Below, in pieces: positions 28,895-39,821 of a stretch of DNA of 44,883 bases (position 1 is its first letter; each line of letters starts with the position of its first letter). Location of the stretch: contig SZWC01000836.1 of the NCBI GenBank assembly GCA_023375785.1, positions 280,562 to 325,444 on the forward strand, given 5' to 3'. Made by a program: the position numbers and the translations under genes. The notes under the pieces were generated by a model, which saw only the letters and a list, made by a program, of their open reading frames with translations, did not search any database and was not told where the DNA came from. Source of the stretch: Penium margaritaceum (lineage: Eukaryota; Streptophyta; Zygnematophyceae; Desmidiales; Peniaceae).

Positions 28895-29390
28895 ACTGCC
28901 AAGGCCACTGTCACGGTCGCTTCCCAGGCTACTGCCACTACCACGGCCACTGCCACGACCACTACCACAGCCCCTGCCACGGCCACTGCCACGGCCACTG
29001 CCACGGCTGCTGCCCAGGCCACTGCCACTGCCACGGCCACTGCCACGGCCACTNNNNNNNNNNNNNNNNNNNNNNNNNNNNNNNNNNNNNNNNNNNNNNN
29101 NNNNNNNNNNNNNNNNNNNNNNNNNNNNNNNNNNNNNNNNNNNNNNNNNNNNNNNNNNNNNNNNNNNNNNNNNNNNNNNNNGCCACTGCCACGGCCACTG
29201 CCACGGTCTCTGCCCAGGCCACTGCCACGACCACTACCACAGCCCCTGCCACGGCCACTGCCACGGCCACTGCCACGGCTGCTGCCCAGGCCACTGCCAC
29301 TGCCACGGCCACTGCCACGGCCACTACCCAGGCCACTGCCACTTCCAAGGCCACTGCCACTACCCTGACCACGATCACGGCCACTTCTCG
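28895..29390 (+). repeat. GCCACT/GCCACG hexamer minisatellite in the copia leader
   Basis: The leader between primer site and gag is built from GCCACTGCCACG-type hexamers with GCTGCTGCCCAGGCC spacers, in higher-order units of about 110 bp seen on both sides of the N gap. Because the period is a multiple of three and lacks stops, all forward frames are open (Ala-Thr, Pro-Leu-Pro-Arg and His-Cys-His-Gly repeats), so open frames here are not evidence of coding. Confidence 0.9.
29054..29181. other. Assembly gap (128 N)
   Basis: Lies inside the hexamer minisatellite; the true repeat length is unknown. Confidence 0.98.
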
Positions 29391-29486
29391 TGCCCTTGAC
29401 CTCAAGAAGTGCCTTTACCAAGCGGCGCAGCACCAGCCTCAGCCCTTATTCTCCGTCACCAATTCCACCTCTGCTGCAACCCCATC

Positions 29487-30470
29487 ATGTCTGTCTTCGA
29501 CCCTCCCGGGCATGCACCCGACACTGGTCCCAGCAACCCTCTCGCTGGAGTTCCTCGCTTCACAGAAGATCTCACCTACAAGGCGTGGACTGCACTTTTC
29601 AAAGCTTGGGCCAAGGACCAGAAAGTTTGGCACCTCTACATTCCCAAGTCCAAGAAGCCCTATGCAGCAGAGGATGGGGCACGTGCTGTCCGCCTCCTCA
29701 TGCGCATTGTTCCCCGCAAGCATATTCTTCCCCTTCAACGGTTTGCCGGCCCTGAGGAGGATGAAGAGAGTGTGGAAGGAAGCGACAGTGACATCGATGA
29801 GGAAGAAGATGACGACGATGACGACCCAGACGCACTCAAGATCGCAGCGGCACGTGAGGCATGGCTCTACCTCAAAAGCAGTTACACTGTCTCCTCGCAG
29901 GCCGATGGGTCGCGCAAGCAGCGAGAGCTGCTCGACATTCGCATGCGGCAAGGAGAGACAATGGAATCCTACTGGAACCGTGGGATGCTGCTGAACAAGG
30001 AGCTGCGCGAGTATCGCCTCCACATGCGTGACTGGGCCTTTGCAACACACATGATTGCAGTACTAGGGCCCAGGTTCGAGGTGCTCCTTGATTGGTTGCG
30101 CGACCATGAGCGCGAACTTCGTCTTTCTCATCAGGTCCTGAACTGGACCTATGCCCAACTTCTTGCCAAAGAGAAGGACGCCCGCTTCTACATAGGGGAT
30201 GGAGAGACAGACACGTCAGCGGTCATCACCATGCCGATAACAAGTAGCGGACACCCTCAAGGTGGCGGAAGGAGCAGCGGACAAGGTAGTGGAGCACGTG
30301 TTGCTGGTGCTGGTGGAGGAGTTGGACAGACGACCTGCTTCAACTGCCAGCAACCAGGCCATCGCTACAAGCACTGTCCTCTGCCCCCTCAGCCAGGGCT
30401 CTCGGAGCGTATCCGTGTTGCACGCGAGCGCTGGGAGAGACACCAGCAGCAGCAACAGCAAAAGCAGTAG
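29487..30470 (+). CDS. copia Gag
   Basis: The first ATG after the leader gives MSVFDPPGHAPDTG and an open frame of 327 residues. Features are a helical UBN2-like capsid region (FTEDLTYKAWTALFKAWAKD; MRQGETMESYWNRGMLLNKE; FATHMIAVLGPRFEVLLDWL), an acidic insert of Glu/Asp runs, and a perfect CCHC knuckle CFNCQQPGHRYKHC (30336-30377). The frame ends in a Gln run where CAG and CAA codons have become TAG (30468), TAA (30474) and TAG (30495). The same frame then continues open to 30902, so the original polyprotein probably ran on into protease. Gag itself could still be made. Confidence 0.85.
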   Translation: MSVFDPPGHAPDTGPSNPLAGVPRFTEDLTYKAWTALFKAWAKDQKVWHLYIPKSKKPYAAEDGARAVRLLMRIVPRKHILPLQRFAGPEEDEESVEGSDSDIDEEEDDDDDDPDALKIAAAREAWLYLKSSYTVSSQADGSRKQRELLDIRMRQGETMESYWNRGMLLNKELREYRLHMRDWAFATHMIAVLGPRFEVLLDWLRDHERELRLSHQVLNWTYAQLLAKEKDARFYIGDGETDTSAVITMPITSSGHPQGGGRSSGQGSGARVAGAGGGVGQTTCFNCQQPGHRYKHCPLPPQPGLSERIRVARERWERHQQQQQQKQ

Positions 30471-31268
30471 CAATAACGGCAGAACCAACACCAGTAGCAG
30501 CGGCAGCAGCAGCAGCAACAACCTCGTCCCCTGCAGCAAGGCGGCCGCATGTATGTTGCCGAGGCAGCTCCCATTGCCTTAGAAGCACCACAGCCGCAGG
30601 AATGGGACTGGTTGGGAGCAGTACCAGCCGCAGCAGCAGCAGTAGTGGTTGGAGTCCCAGAGGGTGAAGCCGCTGCGGGAGTGCGCCTGCCTGCTCGTGA
30701 CGCCCATGATGCTGGACAAGCCCGCAACCAGCAAGCCATCATCGATAGGCTCGTTGCCGAGATGGCAGAGCTTCGTGTCCAAGTGGCCCACCAGGGAAGT
30801 GGGAGTTCTATTGATCATGAGTGCAGTGGGAATGTTTTGAGCATGCGGGATGCGGGGGCTACCTGTGAGCCTGCACATGATTTGGCTGATGAGGGCGCAT
30901 AGGTGGAGCACTGGCGAAGGGAAAGCATGCGGAGGGTGAAAAAGGACTGGGGTGCTGAACGTCCACTGGTCACTTAGGAAGAGATTGCACACTGCAAGGT
31001 GACTGCTACTGATAGGGAGACTGATGGGACATGGGCAGTAGACTCGGGAGCTACACATCACATGACGCCACGGAGGGATTGGTTCTACATGTTGGGTCCA
31101 GTGGGCACTGTCCGCTCCGTACGAACTGGGTCTGGGGAAGCACTTGAGGTTCAAGGAGTGGGCACAGTGAAACTTCAAGGGCCCATGGGAGAGGTGTTTT
31201 TGATGGACGTTTTGTATGTACCTGATCTCCAACTCAGTCTACTCTCCACGTCCACTCTCGACTGATCA
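30471..31268 (+). pseudogene. copia gag-protease region with stops
   Basis: Same frame as Gag, broken by stops at 30474, 30495, 30900, 30975 and 31266. The protease signature is TWAVDSGATHHMT (catalytic Asp at 31041-31043), followed by GSGEALEVQGVGTVKLQG and VLYVPDLQLSLLS, all intact copia protease blocks. The protease would cut the Gag-Pol polyprotein. Several of the stops fit CAG-to-TAG changes. Confidence 0.85.
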
Positions 31269-32139
31269 GGCATGCATACCACTCACGGTGACGGCTTGTA
31301 TACCATCATGTTGTACGACGCTCATCGTGTTGTATTGCATGGCAACATTGTGAATGGCTTGTACAGAGTGCAGGCCACTGCAATTTGTGACTCTGTTGAT
31401 GCACGCATCCTTGTCGCTCACTCCTTGTCTCCTGCCCAGACTCATCTGTTGCACCGTCGCCTTTGCCATGTCAACACTTCTGCTCTGCGCACCATGCTAC
31501 GCACCCTCCCTGCCGATGGTCTGGACAAAACAACCTTTACTGCGCCTTGTGGTACTGACTGCTTGGATTGTGCCCAAGGGAAGATGCACCGCCTCCCTTT
31601 CCCCGAGTCTCTTAGTCAGTGAAGCCGTCCACTGCAACTTGTCCACTCGGATGTCCTTGGTCCTCTCCCGGTGGAGTCACTGTGTGAGAGAGCACGGTAC
31701 ATCCTCACTCTCATCGATGATTACTCACGGTTCACATGGGTGTACCTTCTCCAGGAAAAAAGTGATGTTGAGGATGCAATTCGTGACTGGCTGCCATGTG
31801 CTCAACGCCAGTGCAATCAGACCCTCGCCACCTTCAGGTCAGATCGCGGAGGTGAGTACCTTGGTCCAACAGAGAGGTACCTAAAGTCGATGGTCGTTGA
31901 CACTCAGTTCACCGCACCAGACACCCCAACAGAATGGGGTTGCCGAACGCTGGAACCGTATAATTCGTGATGGCGTTCGGACAATGCTAGGTGAGGCTGG
32001 TATGAGTCCGTCATTTTATGGTGAGGCTGTCAAGCACCTTACCTAGATTTGGAACAGAATCCCACATGGTCCCCTGCCCTCTACAACAACTCCGTGGGAG
32101 AGGTGGCATGGAACTCCAGCAGACCTTCGGCTTGCATGG
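31269..32139 (+). pseudogene. copia integrase, frameshifted
   Basis: The HHCC domain reads LLHRRLCHVN ... CLDCAQGK. After a TGA at 31620 come LVHSDVLGPLPVES (first Asp), LIDDYSRFTWVYLL and FRSDRGGEYLGP (second Asp). Near 31915-31930 the frame shifts: TPQQNGVAERWNRIIRDGVR, with the catalytic Glu, is in the next frame, which is the frame of the following reverse transcriptase. A TAG at 32041 replaces Trp in HLTWIWNR. All catalytic residues survive, so only the stop codons and one frameshift inactivate it. Confidence 0.88.
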
Positions 32140-33888
32140 GTGTGGGGAACAATGGCCTACGTGTGGTACAAGAAAGACGAACGCACCGGGAAGCTATCCC
32201 CTCGCGGTCGCATGTGTGTCTTCCTACGGATGGCGCCCCAGTCCAAGGCGTACCGGTTTTGGGACCCTGAGGCCAGGAAGGTAGTAGAAAGCCGTGAGGC
32301 ACTTTTCTATGAGCAACTCACGTATGCCCGGTTCAAAACAGGAAAACTTCAGCCGGCATCGACTGAAGTTACTGGGCCATTCATTGCAGATCCGGCCTTC
32401 ATTGATGTCCCTTGGCAGGTGTCCGACAATAGCGGCTCGCACCGTCACAACACAGGGGAGAGTGTCTCAGAGGAATCTGAAAACACCTTGAACCCAGACA
32501 GCCATGAGAGCATGGGAGAGTCATGGGTAAGGTTGGGAGAAGCCTACAAAGAGTGGGCCAAGGCACCTTCAAGTGAAGGACCTGAGTCCCCACCTGGGAT
32601 CATCCCCTTCAGCCAAGAGGAGCTCCACTTCCCAAGCCCCCTTGAGCGTACGCTAGAGGAGCCTGGTCCACAAGAACTGCCAGACCTACCACTGTCACCT
32701 ACGGACTCTCCCCAAGATGAGCAAGTCCGAGTCCCCGCGATCGAGCCATTCTCACACGCTCCTGGTGGCCGCCTCAGAGAGCGACCCCCTCCCGCTCGTC
32801 GAGGCCTCGCACTCACGATGCACCCAAATCATCCCGACGGTGCACGTGTGCTCCTCCTTGAGGTAACTCGTGCGGCAGAAGCCATGAGCCAAGTCAAAAC
32901 CATGACAGGATCCCCCTCGGACAACGCAGCCATAGCACTGGTCACTCAAAGGGGGACAATACCTCCACTGGACCCTCTTACAGTGCAAGAAGCCCGTCGA
33001 CGCCCCGATGCTGCAGAGTGGCAGAAAGCATGTCAAGCTGAACTTGATGCACTTGCAACACATGGGGTCTTTGAGCTCGTTGAGTTACCACCTGGGCGAA
33101 GAGCTGTGGGGGCAAAGTGGGTGCTCAAAGTCAAAAGGAAAAAGGATGGGATGATAGAGCGGTACAAGGCCCGCCTCACAGCGAAGGGCTTCTCCCAAGT
33201 CCCCGGACAAGACTTTCATGACACCTTCGCACCAGTCGGGAAGCATCCTACAAGCAGAGTGCTACTTGGAGTCGTGGCCCACAGGGATTGGGAATTACAC
33301 CAAATGGACGTGAATAAAGTGTTTCTTTATGGGACACTCGAGGAAGAGATTTACATGGTACAGTCCCCAGAGTTTGAGGATGGTACAAACCGAGTGTGTC
33401 GCCTACGCAAGGCCTTGTACGGTCTCAAGCAAGCACCTCGGTGCTGGAACAAGGAAATTTCTGGCACTCTGTCCAACGGTGGTTTTCGCGAAAGCATTGC
33501 CGACCCATCATTGTTTGTTGGCAGAACCCCCAAGTGCCCCGTGTATGTCCTCGTATATGTTGATGACCTCTTGATTGCCTCACCCAGTCTGCAGGCCGTG
33601 ACTACAGCGAAGGATCTCTTGAGGGAACAATACCTGATGAAGGACTTGGGAGAGGCGGACATGTTCCTTGGGATACAGATTGAGCGGTCTCGGACCACTG
33701 GTACACTGCACGTACACCAGGAGCGGTATGTGCGCACGCTTGCTGAGAGGTTTGCCGATGATCTCAAGCGTGTTCGCCATGCCTCCACGCCAATGACCCC
33801 CGATGGACAAGTCCTCGTGAAGCGCATTGCTTCAGAGCACTTGGGCACTGAAGCACCCCCCACGCCCTATCAGGCTATTTTGGGGTGG

Positions 33889-34188
33889 CTCATGTACCTC
33901 TCCACCACCACTCGTCCTGACGTTGCCTGTCCAGTGAATATCCTTGCACAACATGCACAAACACCACGATCAGGACACCATGATGCCGCAGTTCATGTCC
34001 TGCAGTATGTAGTCAACACGCCTGATCTAGGATTGGAGTTTCGGACTCGACCAGGGCCCGTTGTTGTTGAGGGCTTTGATGGTGTCCCGCGAACCACTAT
34101 GCATATCGAAGGGTACAGTGACAGTGATTGGGCAAGTGACTCAGATGCTCGGAGTCGAGGTGGGTACATTTTTCTTCTTGGTGGCACA
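33889..34188 (+). repeat. First copy of the 300-bp duplication around the single N
   Basis: Recurs at 34193-34492 with about six single-base differences. It covers the end of reverse transcriptase and the start of RNase H. The offset of 304 bp shifts the frame by one. Confidence 0.85.
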
Positions 34189-34189
34189 N
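34189..34189. other. Assembly gap (single N)
   Basis: Joins two near-identical 300-bp copies of the same pol segment. Confidence 0.95.
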
Positions 34190-34932
34190 TGCCTCATGTA
34201 CCTCTCCACCACCACTCGTCCTGACGTTGCCTGTCCAGTGAACATCCTTGCACAACATGCACAAACACCACGAGCAGGACACCATGATGCCGCAGTTCAT
34301 GTCCTGCGGTATGTAGTCAACACGCCTGATCTAGGATTGGAGTTTCGGACTCGACCAGGGCCCGTTGTTGTTGAGGGCTTTGATGGTGTCCCGCGAACCA
34401 CTATGCATATCGAAGGGTACAGTGACAGTGATTGGGCAAATGACTCAGATGCTCGGAGTCGAGGTGGGTACATTTTTTTTCTTGGTGGCACAGCGGTCTC
34501 TTGGCGCAGTGGCAAGCAAGGATGCGTGGCACGCAGCACTGCAGAAGCTGAATACATGGCTCTCGGGTCGGCTGCATGTGAGGCTGTGTGGCTGCACCGC
34601 CTGCTGTGTGAGCTGCATGTTCCCCTCTCGCACATTCCCATCAAGTGTGACAGCACAAGCGCACAGGCCATCACCCGCAATGACGGTGTGTTGCACAGTC
34701 ATACCAAGCACATCAACGTTGAACATCATTTTGTTCGTGACTTGCTTGCTCGTGGAATCATCAGTGTGGTGGATGTGCGTACGCGTAAACAGCTAGCTGA
34801 TTTTCTGACCAAAACCCTGTCTTGCACCTTCTTCCAAGAAAATGTGCATGGCATTGGCATGGCACGGTGCACGACCTCTGCACAACCCTGACTGATCCTA
34901 CGGCGCATTTCCACACATGCATGCATTCAGTC

Positions 34933-34942
34933 CATGGGAGAG
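34933..34942 (+). other. copia polypurine tract
   Basis: CATGGGAGAG directly before the 3' LTR start TGTTGAG. Confidence 0.65.
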
Positions 34943-35521
34943 TGTTGAGATATGTCCCTCTGCTCATGTGTGTCCATGCGCGGCATGACGGGGCCAGGGA
35001 CGCCGCTGAGCGATGTCGCAGTCACCTCCTGCAACTGGTTGTGTGGCGAGGCTGATGGACGCAGGGTCCAAGTTCGGGTTCGGTTGCGGCCGAGCTCTTG
35101 CCGCCACAAGGAAATGCCCCAGCGGTGAATGCAGCCCATGGTTGACCTTGAAGACCTGGGTTCAAGCCCTCTGGAGGCCTCAGTGTGCAGGATGGTTTTT
35201 TCTGTGAGAGAGGATGGTACCCTGTGCCCCATGGTCATACTTGACCTAGTGGTCAGACTTGACCAGATTGTAAGGCTTGACCTGGTGGTCAGACTTGACC
35301 AGGTTGTAAGACTTGACCAGGCTTGACTAGGTGGTCAAGTTTGACCAGCCTTGACTGAGTGAGAGAACTTGACTAGGGGATCTAGCCTAGCTAGTTTAGA
35401 GTAGATAAGCCCTCTCTGTGGATTCATTGTATACACAACTTTTTGACCTTAATGACCATTGACCCTTGGGCTCTTGCCACTTGAATTCTCTCTTGCTGTG
35501 CCTCCCACTCCCATTTCTTCA
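34943..35521 (+). repeat. 3' LTR of the copia
   Basis: TGTTGAGATATG to CATTTCTTCA, matching the 5' LTR nearly base for base apart from one missing repeat unit. Confidence 0.93.
35241..35374 (+). promoter_or_regulatory. Dense TTGAC (W-box-like) array in the copia LTR
   Basis: Ten TTGACC, TTGACT or inverted GGTCAA words fall within 134 bp (for example 35241, 35259, 35277, 35295, 35313, 35323, 35333, 35341, 35351, 35369), with others at 35142, 35443 and 35459. TTGAC[C/T] is the core bound by plant WRKY factors. The 5' LTR has the same array with one more unit. Regulation by WRKY proteins is inferred only from the motif. Confidence 0.55.
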
Positions 35522-35526
35522 GGATG
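35522..35526 (+). repeat. Right target site duplication of the copia
   Basis: GGATG, against GGACG on the left. Confidence 0.78.
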
Positions 35527-36240
35527 TGCTGACATCAACAATGCATTCATGTGGGGAGTGAGGAACAGGTCGTACCCTGCTGTTTGCTGGATGGCTAGTC
35601 CTGGAGTTGACGTGAACATGGAGGAGGATATGGAGAATAAGGATAGGAGTTCCCTTTCATCCTTTTTTCCGCCGAGGAGGAGCACTACTCTTGATGTGGC
35701 AGCACTTGCAGGCGCTGGTGACATGGTCTCTTTTCTCGTAGCAGAAGGAGCAGACATCCAAGGAGCGTTTTCGCGGCAGCAAAAGCTGGTAGTCTTGAAG
35801 CTGTGAAGCTGTTGTACGCTGAAGGAGCAGATCTGGAAAAGCCTGTTGCTTGGTGGTCAGATGCGGCACTGCATGCAGCTGCTGAATGTGGCCACAGGCA
35901 CGTTGTGGAGTACCTTCTGTCGGTTGGTGCCGATGTGAATGTGCGTTGCAATATGGACCGGCAGACTCCCCTCATGGTAGCAGCTGCCGACGGAGAAGTA
36001 GATGTTGCAAGGCTTCTCATTGATTGGGGGGCTGACGTGAATGCCCAAACCGCTTATCAGCAAACTGCTCTCGTTCTCACAGCAACGTGTGGGCAGTACG
36101 AAGCTGTGCTGCTGCTGCTGGAAAACGGGGCAGACATTGACGCTAACTGCAAAGATGGTAAGACTGCCCTGATGTGTGCTCGAGAAAACGAGAAGGAAGT
36201 AGTGGACCTGCTACTTTCAAGAGGGGCTAGGAGGGCATAA
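35527..36240 (+). pseudogene. Ankyrin-repeat gene A, 3' part of exon 2
   Basis: Continues the interrupted codon at 28255-28256: ADINNAFMWGVRNRSYPAVC, parallel to ADVNGALLWGVRNRSYPAVC in gene B. Near 35775 (GADIQGAF against FAAAKAGSLEAVKLLYAEG) the frame slips by one missing base. The rest, 35803-36240, is open with repeats such as ALHAAAECGHRHVVEYLLSV, TPLMVAAADGEVDVARLLID and TALVLTATCGQYEAVLLLLE, ending LLLSRGARRA. The summed coding length of gene A is 1,664 nt, one short of a multiple of three, so a single deleted base explains the frame break. Two independent lesions make gene A a pseudogene. Confidence 0.88.
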
Positions 36241-36905
36241 GAATGATGATGGGAGGACGCGTGGAAATAACCAGAGCCAGCATGATGGGGAAGTACTCTT
36301 TTTTTTCTTCTTTTTTCCAACGTTAGTCGAGGAACAGTGGTCTGTCTTGAGAAATTCTGGTGTGACGCACTTGCAAGCCTAGTTGCGGAAACTCTCGACT
36401 TTCAGGGAAGACTTCTCAAGTGACCGTCCACAATGTACCAGCATGATGATTAGAAGAGAATTTCGGTCTCGTTTGTCAAAAGAAACGGATGGACTTTGCG
36501 GGATTCTAGTCTTATCCAAAACTTCTCTGAGCATCAGATTACCATCTCATCCTCATCCTTTCTGTCCGTGTATAGAGTCTTTCCACCCATGCTGGAACGA
36601 GAAGATGGACTGAACTTTCAATACTGCTGAGAGTGCTCTGAAAATGCAAAAAAGAAATTATTTATGACACCTTGGATCTTCCTTCGTATCATCTCATATT
36701 CAAATCCATTTAGAAAGAAATTCCTTTGCGGAAGGTATCTCTGAATGAATGAATGCCTGCACAGCCATCTGGACGCCTACCGGCAGAAGAATGATTTCAA
36801 CAACAATTCAAGATATAACTTCTACAACCTGCGGGTGCTTTGAAGCATGAGAATCAGGGAGAAGAGAGGTGATATCAAAGGAGGTGTTTTTAAAATCAGG
36901 AGGGT

Positions 36906-36928
36906 GGGGGGGGGGGGGGGGGGGGGGG
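36906..36928. repeat. Poly-G run (23 G)
   Basis: Uninterrupted G run, followed by AGGGGG; it could form a G-quadruplex and is prone to length error. Confidence 0.95.
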
Positions 36929-39633
36929 AGGGGGAAGCAGGAAGCATTCGAGAAATCAGGGTTTGAATAACCCTGATAACCCTGCTTTATCTATGGCCTA
37001 AAACAGTGACAGAGGTCACAACATCAAGGGGTTTCTCTAACAACGGTCTCTATCAGCGGGATCTGTGACTGTTTTTATGTTGCCTTCTTATTTTTTTCCT
37101 TCTACGTGAAAGCTTCTACCAGCAAGAAGCAATACGACAGCCTTTTGAGGTTAATTCATGTGAAAATACATGACAAGATCTAATTTTATAGAGAGTATTT
37201 TTGTTGTTCTTTTTCCTTCATATGCAAAGAAGGCGCAAAAGGGCCTGCGGAAAAAGCTCCAACGGCTTCCCACGAGGTGAACATTTCAATCAAGATGGTT
37301 TCTGGCACTAGATTTCTTCCGGGTGAAAGTTTGTACAACAGGTCGCTGGGATCAGATCCCCTTCACGTGATGAGGAATCATTCACCTTCATGCGAGATTC
37401 CTCTTTTTGTTGTGTCATTGCAGCTGCTGAAGGCAACCGTGTGCGGCCAAATTGTGTTGGATTGACACTCCAAGCCCCGGTGAAGCTTTCACAAAACGAT
37501 GGCCAATGTTCATCTCACACATGTTTTCACATGCACTCGTGCGATCCATTTGAAAACTATGTGGAAACCAATGCTTCTTGTTGGTCTGATCCTGATTATA
37601 ATGAGGTCATCTCCCGAAGCATGTGGCTTCCATCATCATTAGAGATGTGAAAAAAAGTTTCGAACTGCAGCCTCAGGTGCCGACGACTCCATGGCGGTGG
37701 CGCATGGACCTGATCATCTTTGACAGCCAAGACGAGGCACGGATATGGCAGGTTGAGAACCTTCAATCTGAGGAACCAATGCGATTGCAGATCAAACATC
37801 AGATCTTCACTGTTCAAAACAGCAGATTCATGCTCCAACAATGAAGAGGTCTACACATTGCAACTTTGCGTACAATGGTGTAGAAAGAATCCCGGGAAAA
37901 AGAAAGGCCAGATACTGCGCCTGTTGCGTGCTGCAACTTACCAGCTAAAAATTGTCATTTACACATCACGGAGGTGACTGCCAGTACATTCGCCTCATAC
38001 CAAGATTCAGGAGTTGTTGCTTTAGATGAAACTCAGGGTCCTCCCAGTCCCATGGTAGAGGGGCATGGGAGCTTTCCTTTCAACAAAGGCGGAGTTAAGT
38101 CTACCAAAACATCTTTCACGTGCCGAAAGTTTTACCTGCAACCTCAAGACGGACTGGTTATCCAGAGAAATATGGCAAGTCAATGGTAGAGGGTCACGTT
38201 TTCCGAGTCGGCTATGGCGTCGCGCAAAAGCGCCCAAAACAAACAATAAAAAAATCAACCAAAAAAAATAACCTAGAGAGGGCCTGCACTGAGTGAAAAT
38301 TGAGAAAATTGCAGAATGTGTTTTTAAAAGCAAGGAAGTCCTCAGAAACATGAATGTTCACGAACGATTATGAAATCAAAGTAGCTCTGAACAGTGACAG
38401 GATGTGGTGACCTTTTACTTTCTTTCATCATGGTAGCTTCCCTTTGAGGCCTTCTTGCTTGAATCGATGGGAAAATAATGAACTATCTTGCAGATAAGAT
38501 GATCCCACTCTTCCAGTGACCTCTGAGGTGATGCACATGCCAGCACATGGAACCATTGACAAGCTGTACAGTAGCGTCGCCTTAATGGTTATCCAAGCAA
38601 CTAACTGGGCTTCCATGTCTCTCATGGCATCACTAGAGGCAGAACCCTCTTCCCCATTGGGCAAGAGAGAGGCATGATGCTCAGGGGCATAAATATAACA
38701 AAGAGTAGCAAAAAGTTGAGTGACTATGAAACAGTCCTAGTGACCATGATTGTTTCATCTGTTCCCTTGACTTGTGACAGAACTTGGTGTGGTGTTGGGG
38801 AGTGGGGTGGGGAAAAGGGTGCCGGGTCCTGGACTGACAAGCTGAAGCGACTGCAAGCTCAAGCAGCATGCTGGAAATTTCACTGACGGGGCCCGGAATC
38901 ACAAGACAGAGCACAAAAATTCATCAGAAGTTTTGTCAGCATAAAATTCCCTGTTAGTAACAGCAGTGATGTGTGAAGACAGGGAAGCTGACATTGCAGC
39001 TGGTTTCTGGCACAGTGATGGACATGATCTGAGTGGTCATCCTCAGACCGGTGCAGTGAATCCCAAACCACCGCCCAGCTGTTCTTTGGCATCGACCTCT
39101 ATGATGTTGCCTTCCATATTAGGTGATTGAGTGTAGCCAGTCAAGAGTAGCATTGCTTAATTTTCACGGTTCCCACCCTTCTGAAGACTACACCATTCAT
39201 CATACAGATAAACGGTGCATGGTTAGTGCCGCAAGGAACATTGTGGAACATGGTGGACATGTGACTGCAAATCCGACCAGTTTGTGTCGCAACCAATGCA
39301 AAAAAAGAAACGCATGATTGGTTGTCACCAACAACACGTCCTCCCCGTCGTTCATGATGTACAAAGCACTCCACAACCAAACTCACTCTTGCAAATAGAA
39401 GATTCCTGAAACCTGTGGAATGACTGAAGTCAAAAAATGAAAACGTTTTCAGTCAAACTGAGCGGTGTTGTAACATTTTGTTCAGTCAACAATTCCGTCG
39501 TTTAATTGCAACTACTAGACATGTTTATGGAAAAACTGGGGGTTTGGTAGAAAATTATTGTCTTAGAGGCACCAAACTGTGGACCACCAATGGCCCATGC
39601 GCGAGGGTTTGGCGCACTCCTATCATGACTGAT

Positions 39634-39668
39634 CTGCCAGCGAGGCACTGCATTTGTCTCGCTGGCAG
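39634..39668. repeat. Short perfect hairpin
   Basis: CTGCCAGCGAG, a 13-base loop, then CTCGCTGGCAG: an 11-bp perfect stem. Confidence 0.7.
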
Positions 39669-39813
39669 GAGCGTCGTCACCCGAGCATGCTGAAACTCGA
39701 ATAGGAACCTGGATCTACGAGCCAAACCCACAAAAGAACTAGAGGGGTTTTTCAATCTATACAGAGTATTGCGCTAAATAACCAGACGTCTTTTCCAAGC
39801 CAGCTCAAAACTA

Positions 39814-39821
39814 CTTTGGGG
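39814..39821 (+). repeat. Left 8-bp target duplication of the small hAT element
   Basis: CTTTGGGG, repeated at 40623-40630. Confidence 0.85.

Larger units (their letters stand above)
32140..34891 (+). pseudogene. copia reverse transcriptase and RNase H
   Basis: Open from before 32140 to the N at 34189. A linker (MAPQSKAYRFWDPEARKVVE, then a Pro/Glu/Ser-rich stretch) precedes the reverse transcriptase: FELVELPPGRRAVGAKWVLK, YKARLTAKGFSQVPGQDF, WELHQMDVNKVFLYG, LRKALYGLKQAPRCW and the intact active site VLVYVDDLLIA (YVDD, 33556-33567). RNase H follows: EGYSDSDWA, SRGGYIF, then after the gap WRSGKQGCVARSTAEAEYMA and KHINVEHHFVRD, ending at TGA 34889-34891. The frame break at 34189 comes from a 304-bp duplicate; without it the frame is continuous. 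The enzyme may be intact. Confidence 0.9.
28257..35521 (+). mobile_element. Ty1/copia retrotransposon inserted in ankyrin gene A
   Basis: Complete structure: 5' LTR (598 bp), tRNA-Met primer site, repeat-rich leader, gag with CCHC knuckle, protease, integrase, reverse transcriptase, RNase H, polypurine tract, 3' LTR (579 bp) and a 5-bp target duplication. The LTRs differ at about a dozen positions plus one repeat-unit indel, so the insertion is fairly young. Gag is intact, but pol is broken by stops between gag and integrase and by a frameshift in integrase; the later apparent frameshift at 34189 is an assembly artefact. Joining 28256 to 35527 restores the ankyrin codons without loss, which proves the exact insertion site. 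Confidence 0.95.
36241..39813. other. 3.5 kb without a recognisable gene
   Basis: No domain, long frame, TE end or RNA gene was recognised. It holds a 23-base G run, a loose inverted repeat near 37003-37075 (AAAACAGTGACAGA against TCTGTGACTGTTTT) and a short hairpin at 39634-39668. Short open frames (60-85 codons) look random. Confidence 0.5.

Noticed and set aside
28873..29994. 373-codon frame with His-Cys-His-Gly repeats overlapping gag
   Set aside because: Produced by the hexamer minisatellite; gag lies in another frame with a clear capsid region and zinc knuckle.
35155..35172. B-box-like GGTTCAAGCCC in the copia LTR
   Set aside because: No A box or cloverleaf upstream; a chance match inside the LTR.
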